Source: Gigaspora margarita
Lineage: Eukaryota; Glomeromycota; Glomeromycetes; Diversisporales; Gigasporaceae
Direction of reading: 5' to 3'
Assembly: GCA_009809945.1 (NCBI GenBank)
Contig: WTPW01000344.1
Coordinates: 1 to 64,000 of the forward strand
DNA: 64,000 nucleotides
Shown here one piece after another: positions 1-10,654 of this stretch. The translations under genes and the position numbers were made by a program. Within the stretch, counting starts at the first letter, position 1. Each line of letters opens with the position of its first letter. The notes under the pieces are model-generated. The model saw only the letters and a list, made by a program, of their open reading frames with translations. It ran no database searches and was not told where the DNA came from.

Positions 1-310
1 CATGTGGTCCATGTTGTAGAATTTTCCTATTTGTGTACAGGAGTGATGTGTTACCGACAAAGTCGGCAACAAATTTTTGAAAGAAGTTGGTGTGCCAAAG
101 GCTGTTGTTTGGTTTCTCTTCCTAGTGATTGTGAAGTGGGATGGTGGTGGGTTGCAGACAGTGCTAAGAGTTAATTAATTACTTAAAATATGTGTGCCTT
201 GCGAGGGTGTGTTAAACTTTCTGCTGTTTGTTTGTTTGTTTTTACGATTTGCAATGATGTACAGGGGAGAGTTTTTTTATTCAAGTGCGCTAATAGTGAC
301 TTTTTTTATT
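1..310. other. Gene-free, less AT-rich lead-in
   Basis: No open reading frame with protein-like composition is visible. Bases 1-240 are less AT-rich than the rest of the window and hold GT-rich stretches and a short ACCGACAAAGTCGG palindrome near 52-66, which resembles the ACCGACA motif of the foldback elements at 38471 and 42300. Probably the edge of a repeat that begins outside the window. Confidence 0.3.
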
Positions 311-803
311 AAGTAAATCAATCATTATTATTAAAAACAATTTTGTTTGCTATAATAAACTCTACCTACCTCTAAATTTTTATAAAAATCGAATAATTTT
401 TTATTAATGATCATTTGTAAAAACATAATAGATTCTTTTAGTACAAAAACATATTTTTTAAAGGGTTTTATATTTTAGTGCATCCTGCACTGTGGTGCAC
501 TTTATAGTAACAAATACAAACAATGATTAGAGTTAGAGTTAGAATTAGGATTAGAATTAGAATTAAAATTTAAAATATTAGTAAAATTGCAAAAGGAGCA
601 TTTTTGTTAGTAACACAACAGGGTTACTCTAGTAAAATTTGAGATATATCAAAGGGGTGCACTGCAGTGCAGGTGCACTAAATTTAAAACCCTTTTATAA
701 AAATCAATTAATAAAAAATATCTGATTTTTATGAAAATTTAGAAGTAAGTAGAACTTATAACAATGAATAAAATTGTCTTATTAATGAAGATTGATTTAT
801 TTA
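311..803. repeat. Foldback element with GTGCAC-rich core
   Basis: The arms near 311-410 and 700-803 are imperfect reverse complements of each other. The core (about 477-683) has ends rich in GTGCAC and CTGCAC, the string TAGTAACAAATACAAACAAT, and degenerate TTAGAG/TTAGGA repeats. A second copy of the core lies at about 58330-58632, and a relic of its CTGCACTTTATT motif is at 7950-7995. No coding capacity. Likely a non-autonomous dispersed element nested in a foldback; class unknown. Confidence 0.6.
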
Positions 804-1059
804 ATAATAAAATTGCTAACAATACATAAAAGTTATTTTTTAGTCTTTTACAAGTTTACTTAATGCATAAAGCTAGAATTAAATAGTAAAATCTTATAAT
901 TCACAAATTTTTATTAATTAATTCTAACTTTGTGCACTAATTAAACTTGTTCAGCACTTAGAAATACATCAAATTAGCAGAATTATTTTAATTTTACTTG
1001 AAATTTAGAAAATAGAAATATAATTTTGAATTTTGATCAGAAAAGTTAAATTTAAGCAT

Positions 1060-1929
1060 GAAGATTTTCCGTAACTCTATCCACCGATCACTTGTACCAA
1101 CATAAATGCTAACACTTCAGAAGTAACGTCTCAAGAAACAGTGGAAGAACTAAGAAAAACATGCACCCAGGCAGCTATTATTTAGGGATACAGTTAACTG
1201 AGTATCTGCTAATAGCTTTAGAGTTTGTTACTTACCGCCTTGGCTTTGGCACTTGTCGTTTAGAGGTAAAGTTTATAGGCTACCTGCCAACAAGCTTAGA
1301 GTTTATCACTTACCAAAACAGCCGGGTTTTGGAAACGAGAAATACTTGGTGGCGCTCTGATGGAAATGTGACCTTACGGGAAAAACTACTGTCCTTATAT
1401 TGGCTACAAGTGAATTTTTCTTTGGTGTCATTGGTTTGTAAAGAATTTTCAAAAAAGTGGGCATTTTGGCGCACCCCCTCCAAAAGTTCTGCAGTGTGTA
1501 CTGATCCCAAAAAGGAAAGACACCAACTAAATTGGATACAACCATCACGAGTAGCTTGGAATCAAGTGACGTGGACTGATGTGCGAGACTATTGGAGAAC
1601 CCGCTGGAAGAAAATTCTAGAAGCTTTTTTAAGCAGTCTGGTTTATATGACTGCTTTTCGTTTAACATGCTGGGGTCTGGGCCAGTTTTTAGCTAGGCAA
1701 GATTATCGATGCTAACAATTTTTATTTTTAAAGACTGACCGGTTATCGTAAAGATAGCTTTTTCAGCTAACTTTGGGCCTCAGATAAAGATTGTATGGTA
1801 GCGGAAGGCCATCATGTAGTCTGAGTTCTTACTTTTCAATAATCGTAACATATTATTCTCCGCATGTAATAATATTGATTTCAATAAAGATTTAAGAGCA
1901 AGGCTCCGGTTATAAAACGAAAAAAAAAA
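1060..1929 (+). mobile_element. Retroposed polyadenylated insert with target duplication
   Basis: This segment is less AT-rich than its surroundings, ends with AATAAA (1883-1888) about 30 bases before an uninterrupted A-run (1920-1933), and is bracketed by a direct repeat AAAGTTAAATTTAAGCAT (about 1042-1059 and 1931-1948). Removing it restores the sequence seen in the uninterrupted sibling satellite unit near 2797-2850. These are the marks of reverse transcription of a polyadenylated RNA by LINE-type machinery. The forward frame from 1161 to 1715 is open (184 codons), and a second frame upstream (about 1084-1189) also reads protein-like, but neither matches a family I recognise. It may be a processed pseudogene or the 3' end of a non-LTR element. 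Confidence 0.75.
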
Positions 1930-2232
1930 AAAAGTTAAATTTAAGCATCTTTTCTCCAAATTTCAAGTAAAATAAAAATATTTTTGCTGATTTAATGTGT
2001 TTTTAGATGCTGAATAAGTTTACTTAGTGCATTAAGTTAGATTTATTTAGTGAAATCTTGTGAATCATAAAGATTTTATAGAATTTTATTAATAAAATTC
2101 TATAAAATCTTATGATTTACAAAATTTACTAATTAATTCTTACTTTATGCACTAAATAAACTTGTTCAAAACCTAAAAATACATTAATTTGGCAAAATTA
2201 TTTTTATTTTAGAAGTTTAATATGCTTTGCAT

Positions 2233-2726
2233 CCCTGTGTTGTACTTGTATATCACACTCTAATTTGATTGGTTAAATTTGCAGATCATTTTTTTAAAAA
2301 ATAAACAATTTTTTGTTAAAATTCTTTAGATTAAGAATTACACTAAGAAATTTTAAAACAACCCTTAAAATTTATCGTGCCTATATGCAAAATTTAGTGC
2401 TGAACAAGTTTACTTAGTCAAATTAGAAAGTTTGTCTTAACAAAATTTATAGAAATTGTCAAAAAATAAGTTAAAAAAATGAAAATTGTGAATATCATTA
2501 AATTTTATTAAGACAACCTTTTTACTTCCAATAAGTAAACTTATTCACACAAAATTTTGCATATAGGTTTAAAAAAATTTAAGAATTTTCTAATAAACCT
2601 TCTAACCTAACCCTAATCTAACCCTAATCTAAAAGTTTTTACAATAATTTGTTTACTTTTTTAAAAATAATGATCTACAAATTTAGCTAATCAAATTAGG
2701 GTGTGATATATAAGCACATCACAGGG
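2233..2726. mobile_element. TIR element, terminal CCCTGTG/CACAGGG
   Basis: About 70 bp at each end are inverted: the left arm runs CCCTGTGTTGTACTTG then ATATCACACTCTAATTTGAT, and the right arm is its near complement ending CACAGGG. Inside lies a second inverted pair (about 2382-2565) built on ATATGCAAAATTTAGTG and AAGTTTACTTA, related to the surrounding satellite. A block of CTAACCCTAATCTAACCC near 2605-2628 sits in the interior. No reading frame. A non-autonomous foldback element; I could not define its target duplication. Confidence 0.6.
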
Positions 2727-3975
2727 TTGAGATATGCATTTATTCTTTATTTTATTTGAAATTTAGAGAATAGATGCATAATTATGAATTTTTGATCAAA
2801 AAAGTCAAATTTAAGCTTCTTTTCTCCAAATTTTAAGTAAAATAAAAAATTTTTGCTAATTTAATGTGTTTTTAGATTCTGCACAAGTTTACTTAGTGCA
2901 TAAAGTTAGAATTAATTAATAAAAATTTGTGAATCATAAGATTTTATAGAATTTTATTAATAAAATTCTATAAAATCTTAAAATTCACAAAATTTTACTA
3001 ATTATTTCTAGCTTTATGCGCTAAGTAAACTTATCCAGAACCTAAAAATACATTAATTTGGTAGTATTATTTATAGTTTACTTGAAATTTGAAGGAAAGA
3101 TACTTTAATTTGACTTCTTTGATCAAAAATCCAAAATTATGCATTATTAATTTAAATTTTTAGTAAAATAAAAATAATTTAGCTAATTTCATATATTTCT
3201 TACGTCCTGTACAAGTTTACTTAGTGCATTAAATTAGAATTAATTAGTAAAATGTTGTGAATCATAAGATTTTACAGAATATTATTAATAAAATTCTATA
3301 AAATCTTATAATTCACAAATTTTTTTAATTAATTCTAACTTTATGCACTAAGAAACCTTGTTTAGAACCTAATAACACATTAAATAGGTAGTGTTGTTTT
3401 TATTTTTTTTAAAATTTGAAGAAAATGCCTAAATATGACTTTTTGATCAAAAATCCAAAATTATGCATCTATTTTTTAAATTTCAAGTAAAATAAAAATA
3501 ATTTGCTGATTTAATGTATTTTTAAGTTCTGAACAAGTTTACTTAGTGCATAAAGTTAGAATTAATTAATAGAAATTTGTGAATTATAAGATTTTATAGG
3601 ATTTTATTAATAAAATTTTATAAAATATTATGATTTACAAATTTTTATTAATTAATTCTAATTTTATGCACTAAGTAACTTTGTTTAGAACCTAATAACA
3701 CATTAAATAGGTAGTGTTATTTTTTATTTTTCTTGAAATTTGGAGAAAAATGCTTAAATTAGATTTTTCTGATCAAAAATCAAAAATTATGATTTGATGT
3801 ATTTTTAGATGCTAGACAAGTTTACTTAGTGCATAAAGTTAGAATTAATTAATAAAAATTTGTAAATTCTAAGATTCTATAGAATTTTACTAAAAAATTC
3901 TATAAACTCTTATAATTTACAAAATTTTACTAATTAATTTTAACTTAATGCACTAAGTAAACTTGTATTTATTAA

Positions 3976-5333
3976 TTGTTATGTTTGGCTTAGGACACTA
4001 ACAGTATCTGTTTCCTAGTTGTATTGTAAAAGTTGCACATTACTTTACAATTTCTTTGGATTTAAAATTAACACATGTTGTTTTAAAATTTATACCGATT
4101 GAAATATGACATATGTAAATTTTTACTAAGCTCAATACAATAATATTTGGTGATGAATTGTAAAAAATTCTACTATATTAATTTAAAAGTTTTACTAATC
4201 AAACTTGAATTGCATATTTTCAACTTATAGAATCTCAAAATTCATGAAAAAATCTTGAAAACTCATGAAGATATTAACATTTTTGTTATTTCAAATATCT
4301 ATATTTTCGCAAGTTTTTCTCTAAACTTCAAATACTTCTGGAAGGACTTTCTCAAAATGAAACTTTCAAAAAGCTACTTTGTAAATTTAAAGATATGATA
4401 TTCAGTTATTCTTAGTTAAAATTTTATCAAAGACAGATTAATATTGGCGAAATATTTAGATTTTTAAATTTATTTTCAGGTTCAGAATTTTCTAAAATTT
4501 TCAATTTTGATGAAAATGAAAAAATCATAGTATCTTTCTGATTTCACAAGTTCAAATGAAACAAGTTACTGCGCACTATTAAAAATAATAGATAACTAAA
4601 TAAAATTTTAATTCCTGAAATTTTATATTAGTTGGTTTAATTTTTGTTCCAGAATAGCTTTTTTTATTCAAAAATGTTAATATTTCTTTGTAGATCACTT
4701 TTTCACAAATGTTTTGAAACATATTTTGATTGTAGAGCATTTTATTTAATAAAGAAGAACTGGACTAAACAGTGCCTTATGCACTTTGTGCCCTCTATTT
4801 TTATATCTTATAATTTTACTAGAGAAATCCTGTTGTACTTTTAACAAACAATAATCCTCTCATATTCTAACTTTAATTTTAATTTAACTCTAAAAAAAAT
4901 TAATTATTTGTAAATTAGATAATACAAAATACACAAGGGTACTATTTAGATTTTTTAATTAAGATTATATATATATATTGAAAAATAAATTTGTTGCATC
5001 TTTAACATGTCATATCTGTGATTTTAACTAATCAAATCACATGATTTTGTAGACAAAGTATTTTATTTTTTAAAAATTAAAAATTTTACTTAATAAAGTA
5101 TAATATATATATATATTAGCACATTATATAATATAAAATTTTATTCTAAACAATTTTTCCTAAGATATAAAGATAGATTGTCTTATTAAAAAAAAGTTTA
5201 ATAAAAAAATTCTAATATTAGCATATATAACCTTTTTTTTTTTACTAATTTAATCTATATTTATTTTTTAAGTATTATATGTAAAATTTTATGCTAAACA
5301 ACTTTTTCTAAGATATAAAGATAGATCAATTTA
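3976..5333. other. AT-rich gene-free stretch
   Basis: No credible gene. The 66-codon frame at 4644 has the composition of random AT-rich sequence. From about 4970 there are TA runs and one arm of a palindromic repeat containing AAGATATAAAGATAGAT (5310-5326). The other arm reappears at 16770-16800, beyond the CACTA element, so that element seems to have inserted into this repeat. Confidence 0.4.
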
Positions 5334-5339
5334 CACAGG

Positions 5340-5720
5340 TCGAACATGAAAATATCAGGCAAACTATATACTATCTGATATTTCTATATTACATCACGAT
5401 AGTTTAACAAAATATCGTTAACTAAAACTACTGGTAGATATGTTGCTAAAATCTGTCCGATATTTTGATTTTTTATGAGAAAATTTTAGATAAATATCGG
5501 AAAGGCCAATATTTTGAAAAAACTTAGATGATATTTTGGTTATTATATCAGAAAAATTTTAATCAGATATCGGCTAATATCTGCTAGCCTATGTTGTATG
5601 AAAGTGCATTATAATATCAGTGATAAATCTGTGAGGTTTCGGCCATTTGATTCATCATATATGAAAATATCAGTGATTGGATATTTGTATACATCGACAT
5701 CGATATAATAAATTAAACTC
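5340..5720. repeat. Left subterminal repeats of the CACTA element
   Basis: This stretch repeats short words such as GATATTTT, AAATATCGG, GATATCGGC and CTGCTAGCC in both orientations. The same vocabulary fills the right end, where AAATATCAGCTAGCTATC occurs near 16589-16606. In characterised CACTA elements such subterminal motifs bind the second element-encoded protein; that role here is inferred. Confidence 0.55.
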
Positions 5721-6279
5721 AAAATGTTAAGATCACGGATGATTAAAGTGTGTATAATTATATGATCCTTTCAGATAAAGATTCTCTGGTTAATGACATG
5801 CAATTTCAATATATATCATGCCTAGTTTTACTTCTATAATTGACATGTGAGAGGATGTGTATTTATGTAGCCTTTATTAAGGATGATTTCATATAATATA
5901 TATTAGATTGTGAACTAAGGGCGAGAGCAATCCTTTATATACTTAATCATTTCTCATAATGTTTACGCTAAGATGGTAATGTCTATACTATTAATTATGA
6001 CTCATATATGCTTTCTGGCAAGTAAATCATTTTATCAAGTTTATACAAGCACCAAAATATCAACTATACACAAATACAATGTATGTGGCAACATAATGAA
6101 CTGAACAAATATCGAAGAAATATGTGACGCAATTATTCGTTATAATATAAATATCAGATAGCTGATTTTTACATATATATAATGTATATTTATATATTTT
6201 ATAATAAATTAAAAATAGTAATACAGTAGATTAACATATAAATAATAATAGATTATCATGTAATACAATACAATATGCA

Positions 6280-7089
6280 TTATATATTGTACTTTCTGTT
6301 TAATGGGATCACTGTCATATAATCCTGATGCTTTCTTGAACCAACGGTAAATGTTCCTGCTACAAATCTTCCCAGTATATTATGTACCAGAATTATGCAA
6401 TCACGATCTATATCATAAAAATCATTATGCCATAATTTCATGTTACAAAGCTTGTAATCTTTTTTGCCAATGCTAAGATGACACCTTAAATTCTCATTTT
6501 GTATTTGTTTATACCAACGAACATAGGCAAGGCTGTGCTTTGTTGATTCTTCCGGATAATCAAAATAATGTTCAAAAAAGAACTGAACCTGGCCTGGATA
6601 TGTATTTACTTTATCTTCATCAGCAAATTTTGCAAGAATTCTTGATGAATTTTTATATCTTTTAGAAAATGTAGAACTGAAAACTTCATCACTTATTCGT
6701 ATTCTTCTATATTGATTTATTATAGGTGATATGCTTATCAACCCATCTAAATCCAAATCTTCAGGCAGAACGAATATATTGGTGTCATAAGCATTATTAT
6801 AATATTCGACGAGTAACTCCATAAAGTCTCGAGAGATGTATGTATTCATTTTCTTTGGTATAAGAAAGATTCCAGAAAATGAATCGGCCCCAGTACCGGT
6901 GCCGATTCCTTCCTCTACTGATTTTGACATAGAGANAAAATTTATTGCATCTTCGTTAGACATTTCATAATCACCCAAACTGCCAGAAGATTTTCTTGGA
7001 GCCAAAATAGACAAATCTTCAGATAAATTAGCACTATTACTATTACTAATTAATCCATCAATTTGTCTGTTTCGTTGGATGATATTCAT
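6280..7089 (-). pseudogene. Intact C-terminal block of the tnp2-like transposase
   Basis: This 269-codon open stretch is the best-preserved part of the broken transposase, with one N at 6936 giving an undetermined residue. It starts with a low-complexity Ser/Asn/Asp linker and ends in a folded domain containing RRIRISDEVFSSTFS, ILAKFADEDKVNTYPGQVQ, LAYVRWYK and RDCIILVHNILGRFV. That C-terminal domain is typical of fungal tnp2-like proteins. The ATG at 7089 is internal to the ancestral protein, so it is probably not a real start. Confidence 0.75.
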
Positions 7090-7598
7090 AAGTTCCAGCT
7101 CAATTTTCCTATTACTATTTTTGTAGCTTCCTACAAAATTTAATTAATATTGTTTAGAAGATAGAAATATCGACCGCCTGTTATTGACTTTTGTTTTAAA
7201 CAAATTATTAATCTTTCAATTATATTTATCTAGTAATCCATTCATCCGTTCAAAACTGAAACACCAAAAAGAATGTAAAGGACCATAATCTAATACATAT
7301 TCAGATATGTGAAGGCATAGGTAAAGGTTTGGAGAAATCTTCTTGGGACCATATATTTCTTTGATAATTTTTATCATGGCTATTAGATATTGGTATGCTT
7401 CTTCTAAATCTCTTTCATCGATTATTCTACAAACCAATATGCTACAAGCCCGGACAAAATAAGTAAGAATTTTCCTATCAGCATCGCATAACAGATTCCA
7501 ACAAATAGTGTAGCATATACGAGGATAAAAGTCTTCCACTGGTCTGCCGTGAACCTTAAAAATCCTTCACCAGTAGAGATTTTACAAGAAATTCTACC

Positions 7599-8389
7599 TA
7601 GAGGTAGTACATGAATCCAGATTTATATTTATATCCGGATGAATCTGAATTTTAACTAAATCCGAATTCAATTTTCTGAACAAAATATATTCAGATATAA
7701 TATAATCTGGATATAATATATAATCTGGATATAATATATAATCTGGATATAATATATAATCCGGATATAATATATAATCTGGATTATATATTATATCCGG
7801 ATTATATATTATATCCGGATATAATATGCAATCCGGATATAATATATAATCCGAATTATATACCATATCCAAATAAAGTGCAAATAAGTAATGTATAATT
7901 AGTAAATTATGTATATGTAGTAGAGGTATGTATGCGTAATAATGGCCTCCTGCACTTTATTTTGGACCCCTGCACGTTATTTTAAAATGTGCATGCACCT
8001 AGAGGTAGTACATTAATCCGGATTTATATTTATATCTGGATGAATCCGAATTTTAACTAAATCCGAATTCAGTTTTTTGAACAAAATATATTCAGATATA
8101 ATGTAATCCGGATATAATATATAATCCGGATATAATATATAATCCAGATATAATATATAATCCGGATATAATATATAATCCGGATATAATATATAATCCG
8201 GATTATATATTATATCCAGATTATATATTATATCTGGATATAAGATGCAATCCGGATATATTTATCAATCCGGATATATGTTACTAATCTGGATATATTT
8301 ATATTTGGATTTAAATAGGAATAATCCGGATTTATCTTTTTTAATTCTACTTATAACCAGATTGAAAAAATTCTTGAGGTTCTAACTCT
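7599..8389. mobile_element. MULE-like MITE inside the tnp2 pseudogene
   Basis: The insert is flanked by a perfect 9-bp direct repeat AATTCTACC (7590-7598 and 8390-8398). Its ends are short imperfect inverted repeats: TAGAGGTAGTAC on the left and the complement of TAGAGTTAGAAC on the right. Removing it and one repeat copy joins the transposase text DIGRI to ISCKISTGEGF in the order expected for the family. A 9-bp duplication suggests Mutator-like transposition. Inside are two copies of an AATCCGGATATAATATAT minisatellite and a TGCAC-rich spacer (7890-7995). It has no transposase. The 92-codon minus frame inside is translated repeat. Confidence 0.75.
7625..8340. repeat. 18-bp ATAATCCGGATAT minisatellite, two inverted-centre arrays
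   Basis: An 18-bp unit, AATCCGGATATAATATAT with C/T variants, is repeated head to tail and then flips orientation at the centre of each array (near 7785 and 8205). Both arrays have the same leader (TAGAGGTAGTACAT, then AATCC) at 7599 and 8001, so one is a duplicate of the other. It could fold into long hairpins. Confidence 0.75.
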
Positions 8390-9060
8390 AATTCTACCAA
8401 TATCTGATGCCACATCGATTTTATCTGCCAATTGCTGCATAATTTTTAAATTTTGAGAAGTTAACCTTTCATCTTCAATCCATAATCTAGTTATGATCCA
8501 TTTTGCTATTCCCAAAAAGAGCCATTGCATTGGGTCCACTACCAGGAATCTAATAGAATTGAAGTATGAAAGCCTATAGATTACAGACCATCTGACAAGA
8601 GTATCAGAAAGATGCTATTTTTTTCGTTTAGCTGTCTTGCAATTTTTCCAATTTATTGCATTATTTCGGATAAGGTTGTGGTCACGTTCTACAAACCAGG
8701 ACTCCACATTGGAAATACCACCAAAATGAGGTTGGTTCCAAATGTCGTAATTAGCTCTTTTATAGCAGTGATGACATGCAGCCTTAGCCGAAATATGCCT
8801 GCAAAGGTTCCTTGCTGCAGGTAAGTACTAGAGCAACAAATTACTGCACATTTGATTCTCTTGCCAGATGGGGACTCAAACGTAGCTGATAGGTCTATTC
8901 CTTCTCAGAGCTCTATAAGCTGATCGATAATAAGTGCCAAGTAGTAGTTTAACTGATGCAGCTTTGGTTCCGATGGCCCTGGTATGATAGACAATGTTAT
9001 TATATTGGATGGTTTAAACCTTTTATGTATATTAAATTAATATCATATTTGATTAACGAA

Positions 9061-9094
<34 letters not shown>

Positions 9095-10654
9095 AAAACA
9101 AAAACCTTTCTTGACGTGGAAGATTACATATAATAGCATATATGACCCCCACGCTATATTGAGACATCTCAAATGGTTGAAACCAGTCCAAGTTTAGCAT
9201 CAATCCTATATGGCTATCAGCTGTTTCTGGACAAAAAAATAACTCTCCTTCATCATCAGAGAATGATTTCTATATCCTACCATCATATATATCTGATAAT
9301 TGGGGTTTTGAAGGTCAATAGGCCCATCTTCTGCATGTCTCTTCAAATCCTGATTGCTGGAATAACTTTAGGAACTGTTGCTTGAGATTTACCACGGGAT
9401 AATGATATTGGCTTCCTGATTATTCCATCATGCACCCTGACTTTTTTCGAAAGTATTGTATCGCATGATACTCGTCTGCTGATATTTACATAGTTTGGAA
9501 ATTCTATATGAGTATAGCAAAGTATGTTTGGTGTTTGTCTTGCTTTTTTTGTTGAAATATCTTTTGGATTATATAATTTGCAGCAAGATTCACATACAGC
9601 GAATCTTGTTGCATATCTGATATACCAGCCATCTTTTTTGCTATGTCTATTGATGTAGGAAGGCCACAATATTTTTTTCATCAATACGAGTTAACAAACG
9701 CTGAATATATTTAATCAGGGTGTGAATGCTTGTATCAGAATGCTGATATTTTTGTTGGTAATGAAAAACCCACAATACAATTTCTAATAAATCTTCATCA
9801 ACATTTCTGGCATTGGTCTCTGGGGTATCATCTAAATCAGGTGCATCAAACCTTATTAAATTCTCTTCTTCACTCTCTTCTTCGCTCTCTTCTTCAGTTT
9901 CAGTTTTATCAGTTTTATCGCTTTTCATATCATCATTTTCATTTTCATTTTCATCATCATCAGAAGAATCTGACAAATTTTTTCCAGAATAAAAGGATGA
10001 CATTTTTGCATTATGAAAGCCTTTGGGAAGCTGCGCAACAAGGAATTGAAGATTTTCAGGCTGTGGCAGAGGCATCAAATTATATGGTTCACTATCTGAC
10101 TTTTTACCGTCTGTTGAATCAATAACCTGATCCATTAAAAAAATATCATTCATCATATCTGAAGACCCTTCGTCATTATTGATATCTTCTGGCCGATATC
10201 CAACTTGACAGTTTGATATAGCACACTTTCCTTTTACTGTAGAAGGTTCTTGTTCTTGTGCTTCATGGTCTGCCTTAACTCTTTGATCTCTTTCTATACC
10301 ATTGCACATACTACAGAAACATGCTACTTTTTTGCGCGTACATCTTTTTGTTTGTAAAGTAGAAGCAGGTTTTTTAACAATTCATTTGTTTTTTTTGTAA
10401 GTCATGATGAAATATCTATGTTAAGAAGCAAGACACGATATTAAGAAAGATACGAAGAAACAATATTAAGAAGCAAAAAAAATATATTAAAAGAGAAAAT
10501 ATTAAGAGAGAAAATAGCTTATAAAAACGTTTTAGCATATTATATTTCAGAGAAAAGAACAACATTGGTAATTTATTTTTTATTATCAATTGTACAATAT
10601 GCATATTGGACAAAGTATATTTTATTTTACACTTTTTACANNTTTTACACATGT

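Larger units (their letters stand above)
830..3975. repeat. Array of palindromic satellite-like units
   Basis: Five to six related units of about 300 bp recur here (near 830-1050 with continuation at 1930-2225, then 2790-3080, 3100-3400, 3430-3720 and 3740-3970). Each contains a large palindrome whose arms begin ACAAGTTTACTTAGTGCAT and end with its complement, centred on AGAATTTTATTAATAAAATTCT, followed by a spacer with TTTGATCAAAAA. The units are diverged and interrupted by a retroposed insert (1060-1929) and another TIR element (2233-2726). The ACAAGTTTACTTA core recurs in the foldback elements at 61623 and 62190. Confidence 0.7.
6280..10405 (-). pseudogene. CACTA tnp2-like transposase, broken
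   Basis: Read on the minus strand in several frames, this is a nearly full-length fungal tnp2-type transposase. In order: an N-terminal Cys motif (CFCSMCNG, near 10325), an acidic Ser/Glu/Asp-rich linker (about 9850-10150), a Cys-rich segment with CESCCKLYN (about 9580), the Transposase_21 core with LNLDWFQPF (9170-9200) and the following PGP region near 8980, VDPMQWLFLG (about 8510-8540), TGEGFLRFTADQWKTF (about 7525-7580), then LHISEYVLDYGPLHSFWCF and FERMNGLL (7216-7320), and a C-terminal block with DTYPGQVQ-like NTYPGQVQFFFEHYF and VIPLNRKYNI ending at 6280. The frame breaks repeatedly (for example at 9647-9684), there are stops, an A31 run at 9064-9094 and a 791-bp insertion at 7599-8389. 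The family call is strong; function is lost. Confidence 0.88.

Noticed and set aside
1161-1715. 184-codon plus-strand open frame as a host gene
   Set aside because: It lies entirely in a retroposed insert with poly(A) and target duplication, has a long antisense open frame too, and matches no family I know.
7594-7872. Tyr/Pro/Asp-rich minus-strand protein
   Set aside because: It is the translation of the 18-bp ATAATCCGGATAT minisatellite.
8612-10125. Plus-strand frames of 70 to 131 codons
   Set aside because: They are shadows of the minus-strand tnp2 pseudogene, whose text is recognisable in order.
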